Origin: JAFLCA01 sp041907145
GTDB lineage: Bacteria; Bdellovibrionota_C; UBA2361; JAFLCA01
DNA length: 64,000 bases
Assembly: GCA_041907145.1 (NCBI GenBank)
Contig: JAYRHW010000189.1
Location: 1-64,000, forward strand
Direction of reading: 5' to 3'
Each line of letters opens with the position of its first letter. Position 1 is the first letter of the stretch. A program made the translations under genes and the position numbers. The notes below the pieces were generated by a model that searched no databases, was not told the origin of the DNA, and saw only the letters and a list, made by a program, of their open reading frames with translations. This document shows, piece after piece, positions 51,365-61,440 of the stretch.

Positions 51365-54043
51365 CTAAGACCGAGGAGGCCCGCCTGTGGTGGCCTGATA
51401 GAGAGTATGGTGCAGGATTTCAAAGAGGCCCTTGGAGATATGAGGCGTCGAAATCAGTCGAGAAAGCGCTTGCTCCATGGCGGAGCGGCGAACGGGGTCC
51501 AATCGCATGAACCAGTGGAACGACTTTGCCAACCCGGCCGCCACATTCGGATTGAATGCATCGACCTGCAAAATACGATCAGCGAAGAACGTGTACCCCT
51601 CACCCGATAATCGATGAAACTGCGGTAAATTGCCCGCAAACGTTCCATACAGGGAGCTTATCTTATTGGGATTCTTGGAATCGATGGCGGGGTTGCGTTC
51701 AAGCAACTTCACCACCTCAATCGCATCACCCGTGGGCACGGCCACTTGTGCATTTACCCACATGTCCATCACCACGGAATCCGCTCGCCACCGGTCATAG
51801 AAATGGGACAACGCCTGCCCTCTCTCCGGCCCGTCACCAAGAGCCAGGCACCTCAGTGCGGCGTAGGAGTCGGTCATATTATCCGCCGATCTGTATTGTT
51901 CAAATGCAGCCGCCACTGCCTCCGACTTCTCCTCGGAGACCAAATACCCCAAACAGACGTTCTTCAAAGACCTCCACCCCATTGAGTTCGAGTCCCGGCG
52001 ATATATCCCGCCTAATCTCTTGCTTATGTCGCGATAGCTCCCCCAGAAGACTTCACGATTTCTACTCGTCAATGTCTGCAGGAAAAATCGTCGGGCAGCG
52101 AAGGCCGCGTCAAAGTCCGGGGTTTCAAGACTCATACACAATGAAAGCAAGCTCGGCATCATCAGGGCTTGAGCCCTCAATGCCGCATCAAATTTCTCAT
52201 CCACCAACAGTCGCGCGAGAGCCTCGGAAACAGTAGTCGACACCTGAGGATCTCTTCCCTGCTTTATCGCGCTGTAAGCTTGCTGCAAACATCGAAGCCC
52301 CAGCCGCTGCCCGGCCTCATACCGATTGAAAGGATCACTGTCATGCGCAAGCAGAAACGCTAAGTCATCATCGCTGTAATCAAATTCAATCTTTACCGGA
52401 GCAGAAAAATTACGCAGCAGCGATGGAACCGGCCTCTCCTTCAAACCCCTACACTCGACCGCAGCAGATTCGGCCCGCAGGTCGACATAGCTGCCTCGCT
52501 CGCTGAACTTTAGCCCTGGCACGGCATCAAGTTTTACATCCCGCCCCGCTGCATCGAGCAGTCCAATCCGTATCGGAATGACAAACGGCTTCACCTGCGC
52601 CTGGCCCTGTATCAACGGAGAAGACTGAGAAAATTCCAGCCGATACCTGCCTGAAGCCGCGTCGAAAACTTCCCGAACCTTAACCACCGGAGTCCCAGCT
52701 TGAGAATACCAGAGTGCAAACTGCGAAAGGTCCTCTCCGCTCACGTCCTGCATGACCTGCAAGAAATCCTCGGTGCGTACAGCTTGTCCGTCAAAGCGGC
52801 GCAAATACTCTCGCACGGCCCGATTGAAGACGCCTTCGCCGAGCAGTGTTTTCAACATTCCGATGACTTCGGCTCCCTTGCGATATACCGTCGAGGTATA
52901 GAAATTGTCGATTTCGATATACGATTCGGGGCGAATCGGATGCGCATTGGGGCCCGCGTCCTCGAGAAATTGGCGCTCCCGCACAATTCGCACGTTCTTA
53001 ATGCGCTCCACCGCGGCCGAATTCATGTCAGCCGAGAAATCCTGCTCACGGAGCACCGTAAGTCCTTCCTTGAGCGTAAGTTGAAACCAATTTCGCAGCG
53101 TAACCCTGTTGCCCGTATAGTTATGGAAATACTCGTGGGCGATGACCGCTTCGATTTCAATATAGTCCTCATCACGAGCCGAGCTGGGGTCGGCCAAGAC
53201 ATACATGGCGTTAAAAATGTTCAACCCCTTGTTCTCCATGGCGCCGGCATTGAAGTCATCGACAACAACAACGACATAAGTATCTAGGTCATACTCCAGT
53301 CCATAAACATCCTCGTCCCAGCGCATGGCTTTCTGCAGGGACTCCATGGCAAATCTGCAGCGCTCTTCATTGCCATGGCTGCAGTAAATCTGAAGCAGGA
53401 TGGATCTCCCACTCTTGGTCACAAAACGATCTTCGATGACGCCCAAATCTCCAGCTACCAACGCAAACAAATAGCAAGGTTTTAGGAAGGGATCCTTGAA
53501 CGTTGCTTCGTGCCTGCCGCCGGCCAGCACTCGCTGCGAGGTCTTGTTTCCGTTGCACAAAAGCACCGGATACTGTTTCTTGTCCGCCTCGATGGTAACC
53601 TCATAGGCCGTCATCACGTCCGGACGATCAGGGAAGTAGGTCAAACATCGAAACCCCTCGGCCTCCATTTGGGTGCAAAGGATCCCCTTTGACTCGTAGA
53701 GGCCCAATCCCGATTTATTGTCTCGCGGCTTAATCGCCGTGACTATCGAGAGTTCTGCAGACTCGCCGATGTCCGGAATACTCAGCGATTCACGGCTCAG
53801 CACAAATTCTGTCTCGCGAAGCAGCCTGCCATTAACCGCGATGCTTCGAAGTTCGAGATTGCGGCCGTCGAGGCGCAGAGCTTCCCCGGACATTGCTGTG
53901 CCTCGCTTCAAGCTTAATGTCGAAGTTACGACCGTCTCTGCGGCTCGAATATCGACCTGCAGACGGATCGCCGGCACGAGATAGGCCGGTGGACGATAGT
54001 CACTCAGCAGTACTTGTTTTGGGGATTCCTGGTCCGAACTCAT
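51365..54043 (-). CDS. pepN: Aminopeptidase N (M1 family)
   Basis: Cytoplasmic zinc aminopeptidase that removes N-terminal residues from peptides. GAMEN substrate motif at 267-271; zinc motif HEYFHNYTGNRVTLRNW beginning at His303, with the third ligand Glu326. The neighbouring KEGLTVLREQDFSADM is characteristic of the PepN branch. The C-terminal helical domain follows; the total is 892 residues. The reading frame is open almost 190 codons further upstream, but that part overlaps the flippase-like gene and has no similarity. An ATG three codons earlier (54052) is an alternative start; neither has a clear ribosome site. It is last in the glycan operon by position. Confidence 0.95.
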   Translation of the reverse strand: MSSDQESPKQVLLSDYRPPAYLVPAIRLQVDIRAAETVVTSTLSLKRGTAMSGEALRLDGRNLELRSIAVNGRLLRETEFVLSRESLSIPDIGESAELSIVTAIKPRDNKSGLGLYESKGILCTQMEAEGFRCLTYFPDRPDVMTAYEVTIEADKKQYPVLLCNGNKTSQRVLAGGRHEATFKDPFLKPCYLFALVAGDLGVIEDRFVTKSGRSILLQIYCSHGNEERCRFAMESLQKAMRWDEDVYGLEYDLDTYVVVVVDDFNAGAMENKGLNIFNAMYVLADPSSARDEDYIEIEAVIAHEYFHNYTGNRVTLRNWFQLTLKEGLTVLREQDFSADMNSAAVERIKNVRIVRERQFLEDAGPNAHPIRPESYIEIDNFYTSTVYRKGAEVIGMLKTLLGEGVFNRAVREYLRRFDGQAVRTEDFLQVMQDVSGEDLSQFALWYSQAGTPVVKVREVFDAASGRYRLEFSQSSPLIQGQAQVKPFVIPIRIGLLDAAGRDVKLDAVPGLKFSERGSYVDLRAESAAVECRGLKERPVPSLLRNFSAPVKIEFDYSDDDLAFLLAHDSDPFNRYEAGQRLGLRCLQQAYSAIKQGRDPQVSTTVSEALARLLVDEKFDAALRAQALMMPSLLSLCMSLETPDFDAAFAARRFFLQTLTSRNREVFWGSYRDISKRLGGIYRRDSNSMGWRSLKNVCLGYLVSEEKSEAVAAAFEQYRSADNMTDSYAALRCLALGDGPERGQALSHFYDRWRADSVVMDMWVNAQVAVPTGDAIEVVKLLERNPAIDSKNPNKISSLYGTFAGNLPQFHRLSGEGYTFFADRILQVDAFNPNVAAGLAKSFHWFMRLDPVRRSAMEQALSRLISTPHISKGLFEILHHTLYQATTGGPPRS

Positions 54044-54072
54044 CGCAATCATGAATTGTATCGCTGTCTGGG

Positions 54073-54993
54073 CTATTTCGGATTTTCGCCTTTCATGCGC
54101 AGCCACACAAGGCCGCCGAGCACGGCAAGAACGTAGGACTTGGCTCGCAATACTACGGCCACCCCAAGAGCTTGGGCCGGAGTTGCACCGATTCCATGCA
54201 AGAAGAAGTAGAACGCCCCCTCCTGAATACCCAGCCCATTCGGCGTAGCAGGAATCGACCCCACCAGTAAAATGATCGGCAGGACCACGAACAAATCCCA
54301 AACAGGAGGATGTTCCCACCCCACTGCCTGGGCAGCAACTACGGTATTTACCACGGTGAGAGAGTGATAGAGAAAGGACAGTATCAGCGTTGTTCCCAAG
54401 AGACGAACATTCCCTCGCGCTAGCCGAAACCCGGATTGAACTTTGTGCATGCCCACGAGCACGGGCCGCAAAATGGCAAAACGCTCGAGAAGATGGGCCG
54501 GACGATCTGCCAAGGCAAGTACGGTGATAATGCCCAGACCCACGCCGACCAAGGCGATAGCAATACGTATCTCCACCGTCACATTGTCCACAAACCACAT
54601 GAAGCACAAAGCCAAGAGCACCATGGCCAAGAGGCCGGTGTAACGTTCAAGAATAGTCGCGGCCAGCGCCTCGTGTTGCCCAACTTTCTTGCCGATGTAC
54701 CAACTGCGGACGATGTCTCCCCCGACATAGGACGGCATAAGCAAGTTCACGAAATAGCCGACCAGATATAAACCAAAGAGACGCACGAGCGAGACCGGCG
54801 CCTTGAGAAACTCGATGAACAACTTCCACTTCAGCGCACTAACATAAATAAGGGCGATAGATAGCAAGGCCAGGCGCCCGATATCCCGCATCGAAAGGTC
54901 CTCAAGCGCGACAAGCAGCTCCTGGGGACTGACTAGATAGACAAGCCCAACCAAGATCGCCAGCGCAAATAACGTGCGAAGAACCTTCTTCAC
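54073..54993 (-). CDS. Flippase-like membrane protein (LPG synthase TM-like, UPF0104)
   Basis: A 306-residue protein with about eight membrane segments and the family signature NLLMPSYVGGDIVRSWYIGK (about 87-106). A later PATPNGLGIQEGAFYFFL segment is the other conserved stretch. It belongs to the AglD/MprF-N-terminal superfamily, whose members often sit with glycosyltransferases and may move lipid-linked sugars. It overlaps the GT39-like gene by four bases (ATGA), so it is coupled to glycan assembly. Confidence 0.88.
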   Translation of the reverse strand: MKKVLRTLFALAILVGLVYLVSPQELLVALEDLSMRDIGRLALLSIALIYVSALKWKLFIEFLKAPVSLVRLFGLYLVGYFVNLLMPSYVGGDIVRSWYIGKKVGQHEALAATILERYTGLLAMVLLALCFMWFVDNVTVEIRIAIALVGVGLGIITVLALADRPAHLLERFAILRPVLVGMHKVQSGFRLARGNVRLLGTTLILSFLYHSLTVVNTVVAAQAVGWEHPPVWDLFVVLPIILLVGSIPATPNGLGIQEGAFYFFLHGIGATPAQALGVAVVLRAKSYVLAVLGGLVWLRMKGENPK

Positions 54994-57017
54994 TTGAGCA
55001 CCTCAACCTCTGCTATCGACCAGTCGAAAATCGGCTGCGTTCCCATTTGTCTCAAAATGATGCGCTGAATATCCGCCGATGCGAAGGTGAACAGCATGGA
55101 CGTCGCATCGTCCCGAGCGTAGCGGACCGCTTCCCAGTCGTCGGGATCAAGGAGTACGCGCTTGTTCCCGTTCCGCAGCACGAGATCTATCCCTAAGTCC
55201 CGCGGCTGATCATGCACCCAAGTGCCCAGCTCATACCGGACGCCGCGAATCGTCTCGCCAGCAGCGATATCGATACGATACTCCATGCCAGGACGCTGTG
55301 GAGCCGCCGAACCCCAGCGAGTGCCTGGATTACCGTCCACCCCGAGCAGGACGGCGGTCTGTCCATCTGTCGCTGACGGGGTAAGCAACTTGCTCTCGAG
55401 GGGAACAAGAGACAACTCGCTGGGATGCAGGTCATAGAGCACTTCATAATTGGAAACCAATACGGATTGGTACCGCAGGCCCTCTAGGTCGAAGGCCCGT
55501 CTCACGACTCTAGCCTGCGATGGAACCAATACTAACGGTAAATAGCTCTTGCCTCGAATTCCCGCATCGCGCTCATAGTCGCGAATGCGAACGTCCTTGG
55601 GCTCATGAAAAATCGCGAATCGCACTCGCTCCTTTGTCTCGAACGCCAGCCGATACCCGATCCAATAGTTAGTTCGCACAAAATCGATTCCAGCCTTCTC
55701 GAGAAAGCCAATCAACTCACGGTGATCTTTGGAAACCCTTTCCCCTTCATAAATGAATGGCTCTCCCGGCAGGGCCCTGCCGCCCAAGTACCAAGACGAG
55801 ACATTCAATAGCAGAACTCCGCAAGTCAAAGCCCCAGCTAGAATTCGACTACGCAAGGCGAGCAACGAGATTGCACAGGCACTAAGCACGAAAATAGAGA
55901 CATAAGCCGGCAGCAAGTACCGCGGAGACTGTACGAGCGAGCCAAAGGAGCTGGTGACAAATACTGCGACGATAGTCATGAGCAAGAGCATGAAGAGCTC
56001 TACCGGATCACGGCGGCTAATCTGAAAGGCACACAAGGCCTTGAGCCCAAATCGCCGCTTCCATAACAAATACACGAGAAGAAGGCCGTACAGTCCAAAC
56101 GCGGCCTGGGAAGCTCCGGGGAAAACATCTTCCTTGTGCCACTGACGCCGTGCTCCGAGGAGCATCGGCAAAGAGGTGCTCAGTAATCCCTCCGTATGCT
56201 CGGAAACTGCAGAAACATCCGAGGCTTTGACAATCTCGAACGAAACAAAATGATGTCGAAGATTATAGATCCAAAACGGTGCGCCGCCGATGAGAAATGC
56301 AACTGCTGCTGCCAGAGAATGGCGAAGCAAAGACTTGAACAAATCCGGGAGCGAATGTCTGTTCGCTGAGTACAACGATGTCGCTATACAAAAGGCAGAA
56401 GGCAAAATGAAATACAGAATTTGATTGTTTACCCACCAGCCGAGGCCCAAAAACGCGGCGATCGCGGCAGTTTGCAACTCCGTGGGTCGCGAGGTGCGGA
56501 GCCAGCGCAGCAGGAGTACGATCGAGAAGCCGCCGATACACAGGATTTCCATGTACCCTCCGCGCGCCATCGAGCTCCACAGCACCAGAAGCTGGGGAGG
56601 CAAAGCTGCAAACAAAGCTGCCAGCCTTGCAACGCCTCTGCTGCCCAGCTCCAGACCTATCTGATAGAGCAGCACGACAAACAGCAACGAACACACAAGC
56701 GGGACGACCTTAAGCGCCACCGAGGAAATTCCCACGACGGCAAATAGGCCTGCCGCGAAGAAGGCTTCAAGGCTGCCCATGTAGTGCTGCCCGTAATAGA
56801 AAATCGGGAAATCCCTGCCTTCGAGAATATGCTTGGCCATGAGGCCGACGATGGCCTCATCGGAGTCTATAACGAAGCGGTTAGCGAATAGGAAATCCAG
56901 CCGCAGCAGCAGTCCTGCCAGCAGAATCAGCGTCAGAAATATTCGATCATGCTTTAGCAAGAAATTCGGTAGCACAACGAGAGCTGCTTCAGAGGATGAT
57001 TTGCTGCCTGACGGCAT
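54990..57017 (-). CDS. GT39-like membrane glycosyltransferase with C-terminal discoidin-like domain
   Basis: A 675-residue inner-membrane protein. The first periplasmic loop has VIDSDEAIVGLMAK with Asp/Glu at 51-54, the catalytic and metal site of the PMT/ArnT-type GT-C family that uses lipid-linked sugars. About 10-12 membrane segments follow to residue 430. The C-terminal 130 residues (LTPSATDGQTAVLLGVDGNP, then TRWGSAAPQRPGMEYRIDI) resemble an F5/8-type sugar-binding domain, an uncommon addition. It is flanked by a flippase-like gene and a GT4 gene in one operon. Confidence 0.85.
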   Translation of the reverse strand: MPSGSKSSSEAALVVLPNFLLKHDRIFLTLILLAGLLLRLDFLFANRFVIDSDEAIVGLMAKHILEGRDFPIFYYGQHYMGSLEAFFAAGLFAVVGISSVALKVVPLVCSLLFVVLLYQIGLELGSRGVARLAALFAALPPQLLVLWSSMARGGYMEILCIGGFSIVLLLRWLRTSRPTELQTAAIAAFLGLGWWVNNQILYFILPSAFCIATSLYSANRHSLPDLFKSLLRHSLAAAVAFLIGGAPFWIYNLRHHFVSFEIVKASDVSAVSEHTEGLLSTSLPMLLGARRQWHKEDVFPGASQAAFGLYGLLLVYLLWKRRFGLKALCAFQISRRDPVELFMLLLMTIVAVFVTSSFGSLVQSPRYLLPAYVSIFVLSACAISLLALRSRILAGALTCGVLLLNVSSWYLGGRALPGEPFIYEGERVSKDHRELIGFLEKAGIDFVRTNYWIGYRLAFETKERVRFAIFHEPKDVRIRDYERDAGIRGKSYLPLVLVPSQARVVRRAFDLEGLRYQSVLVSNYEVLYDLHPSELSLVPLESKLLTPSATDGQTAVLLGVDGNPGTRWGSAAPQRPGMEYRIDIAAGETIRGVRYELGTWVHDQPRDLGIDLVLRNGNKRVLLDPDDWEAVRYARDDATSMLFTFASADIQRIILRQMGTQPIFDWSIAEVEVLK

Positions 57018-57019
57018 CG

Positions 57020-58207
57020 CTACGCTCCCTGCGCTTGGGCCGCAAGGCGTTCGTAGGCGGCGAGCGTTTGCTCGCCGGTCTTACTCCAGGTGAAAAGCTT
57101 CGCTTGCTCAGGGCCCCGTGATTTCAATCGCTGAGAGAGCTCCGAAGTATGCAGAACGGCAAACAATTCACGCGCAGCCTGTTCAAAGTCATTCGGATCC
57201 ACCATGAGTGCCGCATCACCCAGGACCTCCGGCATACTCGAAGTCCCAGAACTTACGACCGGGGCTCCGGCCGCCATCGCTTCGAGAGGTGGCAGTCCGA
57301 ACCCCTCATACAAGCTCGGGAAGAAAAACACCGCACAAGTAGCATAAAGCTGCAAAAGGTCCGAATCGTCTACGAATCCCGGAGTCACCACATCCGCTTC
57401 CAAGCCGAGTACCTTTATCAGGTGCTCGACCTTAGTATACTGGGCATCGGATTGAATGTTGCCGGCCATGAGCAGTACAGGAGCGATTTGCCCCTGCTCG
57501 ATGCTCATGCACTTTAGAATACTAAACGTGTGCAATAATCCAGCCGCATTTTTACGCTGATCAATTCCTCCGACGTACAGAACCAGGGGCCGGCCTGATG
57601 GAATCCGATACCGGGATAACAATGGCTGCAAATCGCGCGGCGCCTGGGCGTCGAAAAACTTCCGGTCAACGCCCAAGTGTGTGACGACTATTCTGTCTTC
57701 CGGCACCCCCAACATTCTGTGCACATCGCGTGCGGTGTTATGGCTGATTGCAACGATGAGCGAAGCATTCTTGATCGCCTGCATCTCCAAGAATCTGGCG
57801 AACGCAAAACGCCAGGTAGGCTTGTCGGCTTTATAGAGATCTTTGAGCACCAGGGGAATAAGATCGAGCACCGTTAGAATGTAGCGCTTTGGACTCCAAG
57901 CCGGCGCATCCATATGCGCCGGAAAGTGCACCGCATCAAATTGGCTTAGCGCCCCCTTCCTGAGCCGCAATGGATACAAGATTTGCTGGCTTAAGGTGCG
58001 TTTGCCGGCCGGAAGCGCATCAATACACCGCAGTGCGAGAGAAGGCTCCTTGAAGGCAGTTTGATCGAAGGACCCCACTTGCAAGCCGGCCCCGGAGTAC
58101 CCCTTCAGGTAGCGGTGCAGCTCTTGCACGTAGCGTCCGATTCCGCGCAATGCGTGATTCTTAAAGCTCGTGTCGAGCGCGCTGGTGTCCAGTCCGATCG
58201 AGTACAT
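57020..58207 (-). CDS. GT4-family glycosyltransferase
   Basis: A retaining GT-B glycosyltransferase of 395 residues. The C-terminal half has LYVGGIDQRKNAAGLLHTF and the donor-binding EGFGLPPLEAMAAGAPVVSS with the E-x7-E motif. The N-terminal half begins LDTSALD and a GIGRYVQELHRYL helix, as in mannosyltransferases of the WbaZ/MtfB type. It lies two bases from the GT39-like gene. The sugar is unknown. Confidence 0.92.
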   Translation of the reverse strand: MYSIGLDTSALDTSFKNHALRGIGRYVQELHRYLKGYSGAGLQVGSFDQTAFKEPSLALRCIDALPAGKRTLSQQILYPLRLRKGALSQFDAVHFPAHMDAPAWSPKRYILTVLDLIPLVLKDLYKADKPTWRFAFARFLEMQAIKNASLIVAISHNTARDVHRMLGVPEDRIVVTHLGVDRKFFDAQAPRDLQPLLSRYRIPSGRPLVLYVGGIDQRKNAAGLLHTFSILKCMSIEQGQIAPVLLMAGNIQSDAQYTKVEHLIKVLGLEADVVTPGFVDDSDLLQLYATCAVFFFPSLYEGFGLPPLEAMAAGAPVVSSGTSSMPEVLGDAALMVDPNDFEQAARELFAVLHTSELSQRLKSRGPEQAKLFTWSKTGEQTLAAYERLAAQAQGA

Positions 58208-58214
58208 AGAATAT

Positions 58215-59312
58215 TTAACTACCCGTGGCGGATTTTGCCGACCGGCGCCGAATAGATTGCGCGAGGAGACCTTGCACCTGCTCCGAGAATTTCTCGACCG
58301 ACAGCTCTGACGCTCGCTGCTTGCCTGCCTCGATCATTCGGGTACGCAGCTTAGCATCTGAGTACACTCGAAACATCAATTCCGCAATCTCAGGGTGCTT
58401 CTTCTCCTTTACGAGTATGCCGCCAGCTCCAATCGTCTGAGGCAGAGCTGACGAAGCGAACGAAATAACGGGAAGTCCGAAGTGCATGGCCTCGATGACC
58501 GGCAAGCAGAAGCCCTCATGCTCGCTCATACACAGATACATGCTGGCAGCCTGATACAGGGATTTCAATTCGCTATCGTCGCGTTGACCTATAAAATGCA
58601 CGCTCTCGTCGATGCCAAGCTGCTGAACGAGTCGCTTAAGTCCGAATGAATACACCTCGGTATCGATGTCAATGCCTACCAGCCATAATTTCGAGGTCTG
58701 GTGAATATGTTTCTGCAGAAAGTAGAAGCACTTGATTATATCCTCGACGCACTTATTTGGCGCGAATCGTCCGACATGCAGCACATGCAACGAAGGATCG
58801 CTCTGCAGCAGCGATAATATACCCGGATTAGCCGGCACTGACCATTTCTCTGAGTCGATGGGGAGCTCGAGCACACTGGCATCGAATCCCAACGTTTTAT
58901 GTTCTCCCGCATTGAATGCCGAGTCAGCGATAAGTAAGTCGCTAAGTCTGCAGAGTTCGGGCAATTCCCGCAGTCCCCGCTCGATGTCGGCCGCGATGCG
59001 AGGATTAGTCGAGCGAAACCAGTGTGCAGGGGTCAAGTTATGATATATCAACGCTCGACCAACGGTACTAAGACCACGATAGAGATCATTGAGCGGGGAG
59101 CCCAGCGAGTAATGGAGAATCACCTCACCCGAAAAGGCCTGCGGAAAGTCACGCACATCTCGCGCTTGTGACTTGTACTTAGGGTGAACGTTAATTGCGA
59201 AAATCTCCGAACTGATCCCCATCTGCTGGAGGCAGCGGCGCAGCGCCAGCACCTCGCCTGAAATGGCGTCCCCGTAACTGAGTGTATGTACCAGCTGGTG
59301 AACTTCTCGCAT
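58215..59312 (-). CDS. GT4-family glycosyltransferase
   Basis: A second GT-B enzyme of 365 residues, distinct from its neighbour. Motifs: VLHVGRFAPNKCVEDIIKCF, then VHFIGQRDDSELKSLY, then EHEGFCLPVIEAMHFGLPVI with the two donor-binding glutamates. It is related to O-antigen and capsule mannosyltransferases that elongate a lipid-linked glycan. It lies 7 bases from the first GT4 gene and 9 from the permease gene, so all are in one message. Confidence 0.92.
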   Translation of the reverse strand: MREVHQLVHTLSYGDAISGEVLALRRCLQQMGISSEIFAINVHPKYKSQARDVRDFPQAFSGEVILHYSLGSPLNDLYRGLSTVGRALIYHNLTPAHWFRSTNPRIAADIERGLRELPELCRLSDLLIADSAFNAGEHKTLGFDASVLELPIDSEKWSVPANPGILSLLQSDPSLHVLHVGRFAPNKCVEDIIKCFYFLQKHIHQTSKLWLVGIDIDTEVYSFGLKRLVQQLGIDESVHFIGQRDDSELKSLYQAASMYLCMSEHEGFCLPVIEAMHFGLPVISFASSALPQTIGAGGILVKEKKHPEIAELMFRVYSDAKLRTRMIEAGKQRASELSVEKFSEQVQGLLAQSIRRRSAKSATGS

Positions 59313-59321
59313 GGCCGAACG

Positions 59322-60101
59322 TTATAACAACTCTGCAAAGCTGTCGCGGAACCGGCTGTACACCATGTTCCCGAGCACCAGGGCTACCCCGGCCCAGGCC
59401 ATCAGATACGCCCAGGAATAGAAGGCAGGCACCACCCCATCCAGAACAAGGCTATGGTACATCATGAGCAACCCCGCGAAAGGGTTAATATCGAGAGTAA
59501 ATCGAAAGGCTTGCGGCACGTTACTGGCGGGATACACGACTGGGCAGAGGAAAAACAGCAGAGTTAGAAAATTACCCAGAATATGCTGCACGTCTCGGAA
59601 CTGCACGTTGAGCGCCGAAAGACAGAGTCCGGCGCCATAGAGCAGCAGCGCCTGCAGCACTATGCAGAACGGCAGCAGCAGTAGACTGGAATGAAACGGC
59701 ATATGCGCGGCATACATGAAGACAGCCAACAGGGGTAGTGACAACAAAAAATTTACCATGGTCGTGATGACAGCAACGAAGGGCAGTATATGCGCCGGAA
59801 ACATCGATTTGGTAATGAGATGTCCGCTCGATACGATCGACGAGGTAGACTCCGAAAGTCCGCTCGTGGTCCATATCCAGGGTAGCAGTCCGCAAAAAAG
59901 AAAAATGGTGTAGTTCTCGACGCTGTTGAAGCGAAGGTAGAATTGAAAGACCAGGGTGTACACGAGCATCAAGCAGAGCGGGTTCAAGAACGACCATAAA
60001 AATCCCAGCGCCGAACCGCGGTAGCGCATGGCCAGATGCCGACCAACGAGCGCGCCAATCAGCGCACGAAATTTCCAGAGTTCACGTATGCTCTCAAGCA
60101 C
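59322..60101 (-). CDS. wzm: Polysaccharide ABC transporter permease
   Basis: ABC-2 family permease of 259 residues with about six membrane segments. N-terminal LVGRHLAMRYRGSALGFLWS is the hallmark of Wzm/TagG/RfbA-type exporters. It moves a lipid-linked polysaccharide across the inner membrane with the ATPase encoded 4 bases upstream. I chose the GTG start with GGAG nine bases before it; the frame is open 54 codons more, but that stretch overlaps the ATPase gene and has no membrane or family features. Confidence 0.93.
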   Translation of the reverse strand: MLESIRELWKFRALIGALVGRHLAMRYRGSALGFLWSFLNPLCLMLVYTLVFQFYLRFNSVENYTIFLFCGLLPWIWTTSGLSESTSSIVSSGHLITKSMFPAHILPFVAVITTMVNFLLSLPLLAVFMYAAHMPFHSSLLLLPFCIVLQALLLYGAGLCLSALNVQFRDVQHILGNFLTLLFFLCPVVYPASNVPQAFRFTLDINPFAGLLMMYHSLVLDGVVPAFYSWAYLMAWAGVALVLGNMVYSRFRDSFAELL

Positions 60102-60105
60102 AATA

Positions 60106-61437
60106 TTACTCTCCCGCCTTGAGCTGCAAAATCTTTCCGTCGAGCAGCCACTGATGCGCTGGTGCGAATACGCCGATATCCTTATGCGTGGACCGCACGA
60201 CAAAGGACACCGCTGCCTTGTGGTAGTCAAAGGGATATCCATCGTCCCGGTGCACCGCCACATCCAGCGTGTAGGATCCTTCCAAAAGGCCTATTCGTGG
60301 GAGCTTGATGGTAAGCCGCCCTGATTTTTCCAACCGCGGCAAGCTTAGGCGCTCGAGATCGGTATTCGTCCCGTACACGACCAGTCCATCGGCGCGATTA
60401 ATGGCGATGCCAAATACGCAGCTGGGAACCTGCTCGTTTACCAAATATCGGAGCTCGATCCCGCAAGCATCTTCGGTGTGGAACAGGTGCCGGGCCTCGC
60501 CCTTCTCATCCACCAAGCTCACCGAATCGATAACTACCTCTCGGCTTCCCCAACGCGCTGCCTCTGTCTTGGGCTCGGATTCGGCTATCGGATGGCTCTG
60601 TGCTTCATGACGTTCAAGTTCGGCTTCCTCTCCTCGCTCGATGAACTGCCGGTAATGATCGATGACACGCCGCGGGTCGCCGCGATCTCTAACAATTCCC
60701 TCATGCAGCCATACGGCTTCATCGCACCAGCGCTCAACGGCATCGAGGTCATGCGTCACCAATAGAAGAGTTTTCCCCTCCTTGCGGAGCCGCGCGATGC
60801 GCTCCTTGCACTTGCTGACGAACGCGGCATCGCCGACAGCCAGCACTTCATCGACGATCAAGACATCGGGATCGGTATGAACGGCCAAACTAAAGCCGAG
60901 CCTCATGAACATACCCGAAGAATAGGTCCGCACCGGATCGTCTATTACCGCTTCCAGTTCAGCGAAGGAGACTATTTCATCAAATCGCTCATCAATTTGC
61001 GCACGCGTGAGCCCGTGCATGACGCCGCCCAGGTATAAGTTCTCCCTCCCCGTAAAATCGGGATGAAAACCGGCACCCAATTCGATCAACGCTGCCACCC
61101 TGCCGTGAAGCTGCACCCGGCCGGCGTCCGGCTTGTAAATGCCGCTGATGAGTTTGAGCAGCGTGGATTTACCGGAGCCGTTGCGGCCGATGATTCCTAC
61201 GGAAGCTCCCTGGGGGATACGAATGGTGAGATCTTGAATCGCTCTCGTGATATTGCCTTCTGGCGCAGCCTTGGGGAAAGCAAACCGGAGCAGAGACGAT
61301 TTGAGCGTCGTGTACCCGCCCTTGAGAGTCTGGCGACGAAAGGACTTGCTTAGGTCAACTATCTCCAGCGCGTAGCGTATTCCCTCAGCCTTTGCCGACG
61401 GCGATTGAACTACTGCTGCGGCTGTCGCGGTCTGCAC
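60106..61437 (-). CDS. wzt: Polysaccharide ABC transporter ATPase with C-terminal Wzt domain
   Basis: A 443-residue ATPase: Walker A GRNGSGKST (84-92), signature YSSGM (172-176), Walker B DVLIVDE (191-197) and switch His near 229. Residues about 300-443 form a Wzt carbohydrate-binding domain (VVIDSVSLVDEKGE onward, with HDDGYPFDYHKAAVSFVV-like closing strands), which recognises the modified end of the exported chain. Such domains imply an end-capped polymer, but no capping kinase or methyltransferase is visible here. It starts with GTG four bases after the phosphoribosyltransferase stop codon. Confidence 0.94.
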   Translation of the reverse strand: MQTATAAAVVQSPSAKAEGIRYALEIVDLSKSFRRQTLKGGYTTLKSSLLRFAFPKAAPEGNITRAIQDLTIRIPQGASVGIIGRNGSGKSTLLKLISGIYKPDAGRVQLHGRVAALIELGAGFHPDFTGRENLYLGGVMHGLTRAQIDERFDEIVSFAELEAVIDDPVRTYSSGMFMRLGFSLAVHTDPDVLIVDEVLAVGDAAFVSKCKERIARLRKEGKTLLLVTHDLDAVERWCDEAVWLHEGIVRDRGDPRRVIDHYRQFIERGEEAELERHEAQSHPIAESEPKTEAARWGSREVVIDSVSLVDEKGEARHLFHTEDACGIELRYLVNEQVPSCVFGIAINRADGLVVYGTNTDLERLSLPRLEKSGRLTIKLPRIGLLEGSYTLDVAVHRDDGYPFDYHKAAVSFVVRSTHKDIGVFAPAHQWLLDGKILQLKAGE

Positions 61438-61440
61438 GTA

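Noticed and set aside
54044..54607. N-terminal extension of the aminopeptidase frame
   Set aside because: It overlaps the flippase-like gene in another frame, is rich in Cys, Arg and Ser, and is not part of PepN proteins.
60102..60263. N-terminal extension of the permease frame
   Set aside because: It overlaps the end of the ATPase gene and has no membrane or family features; the GTG at 60101 has a ribosome site.
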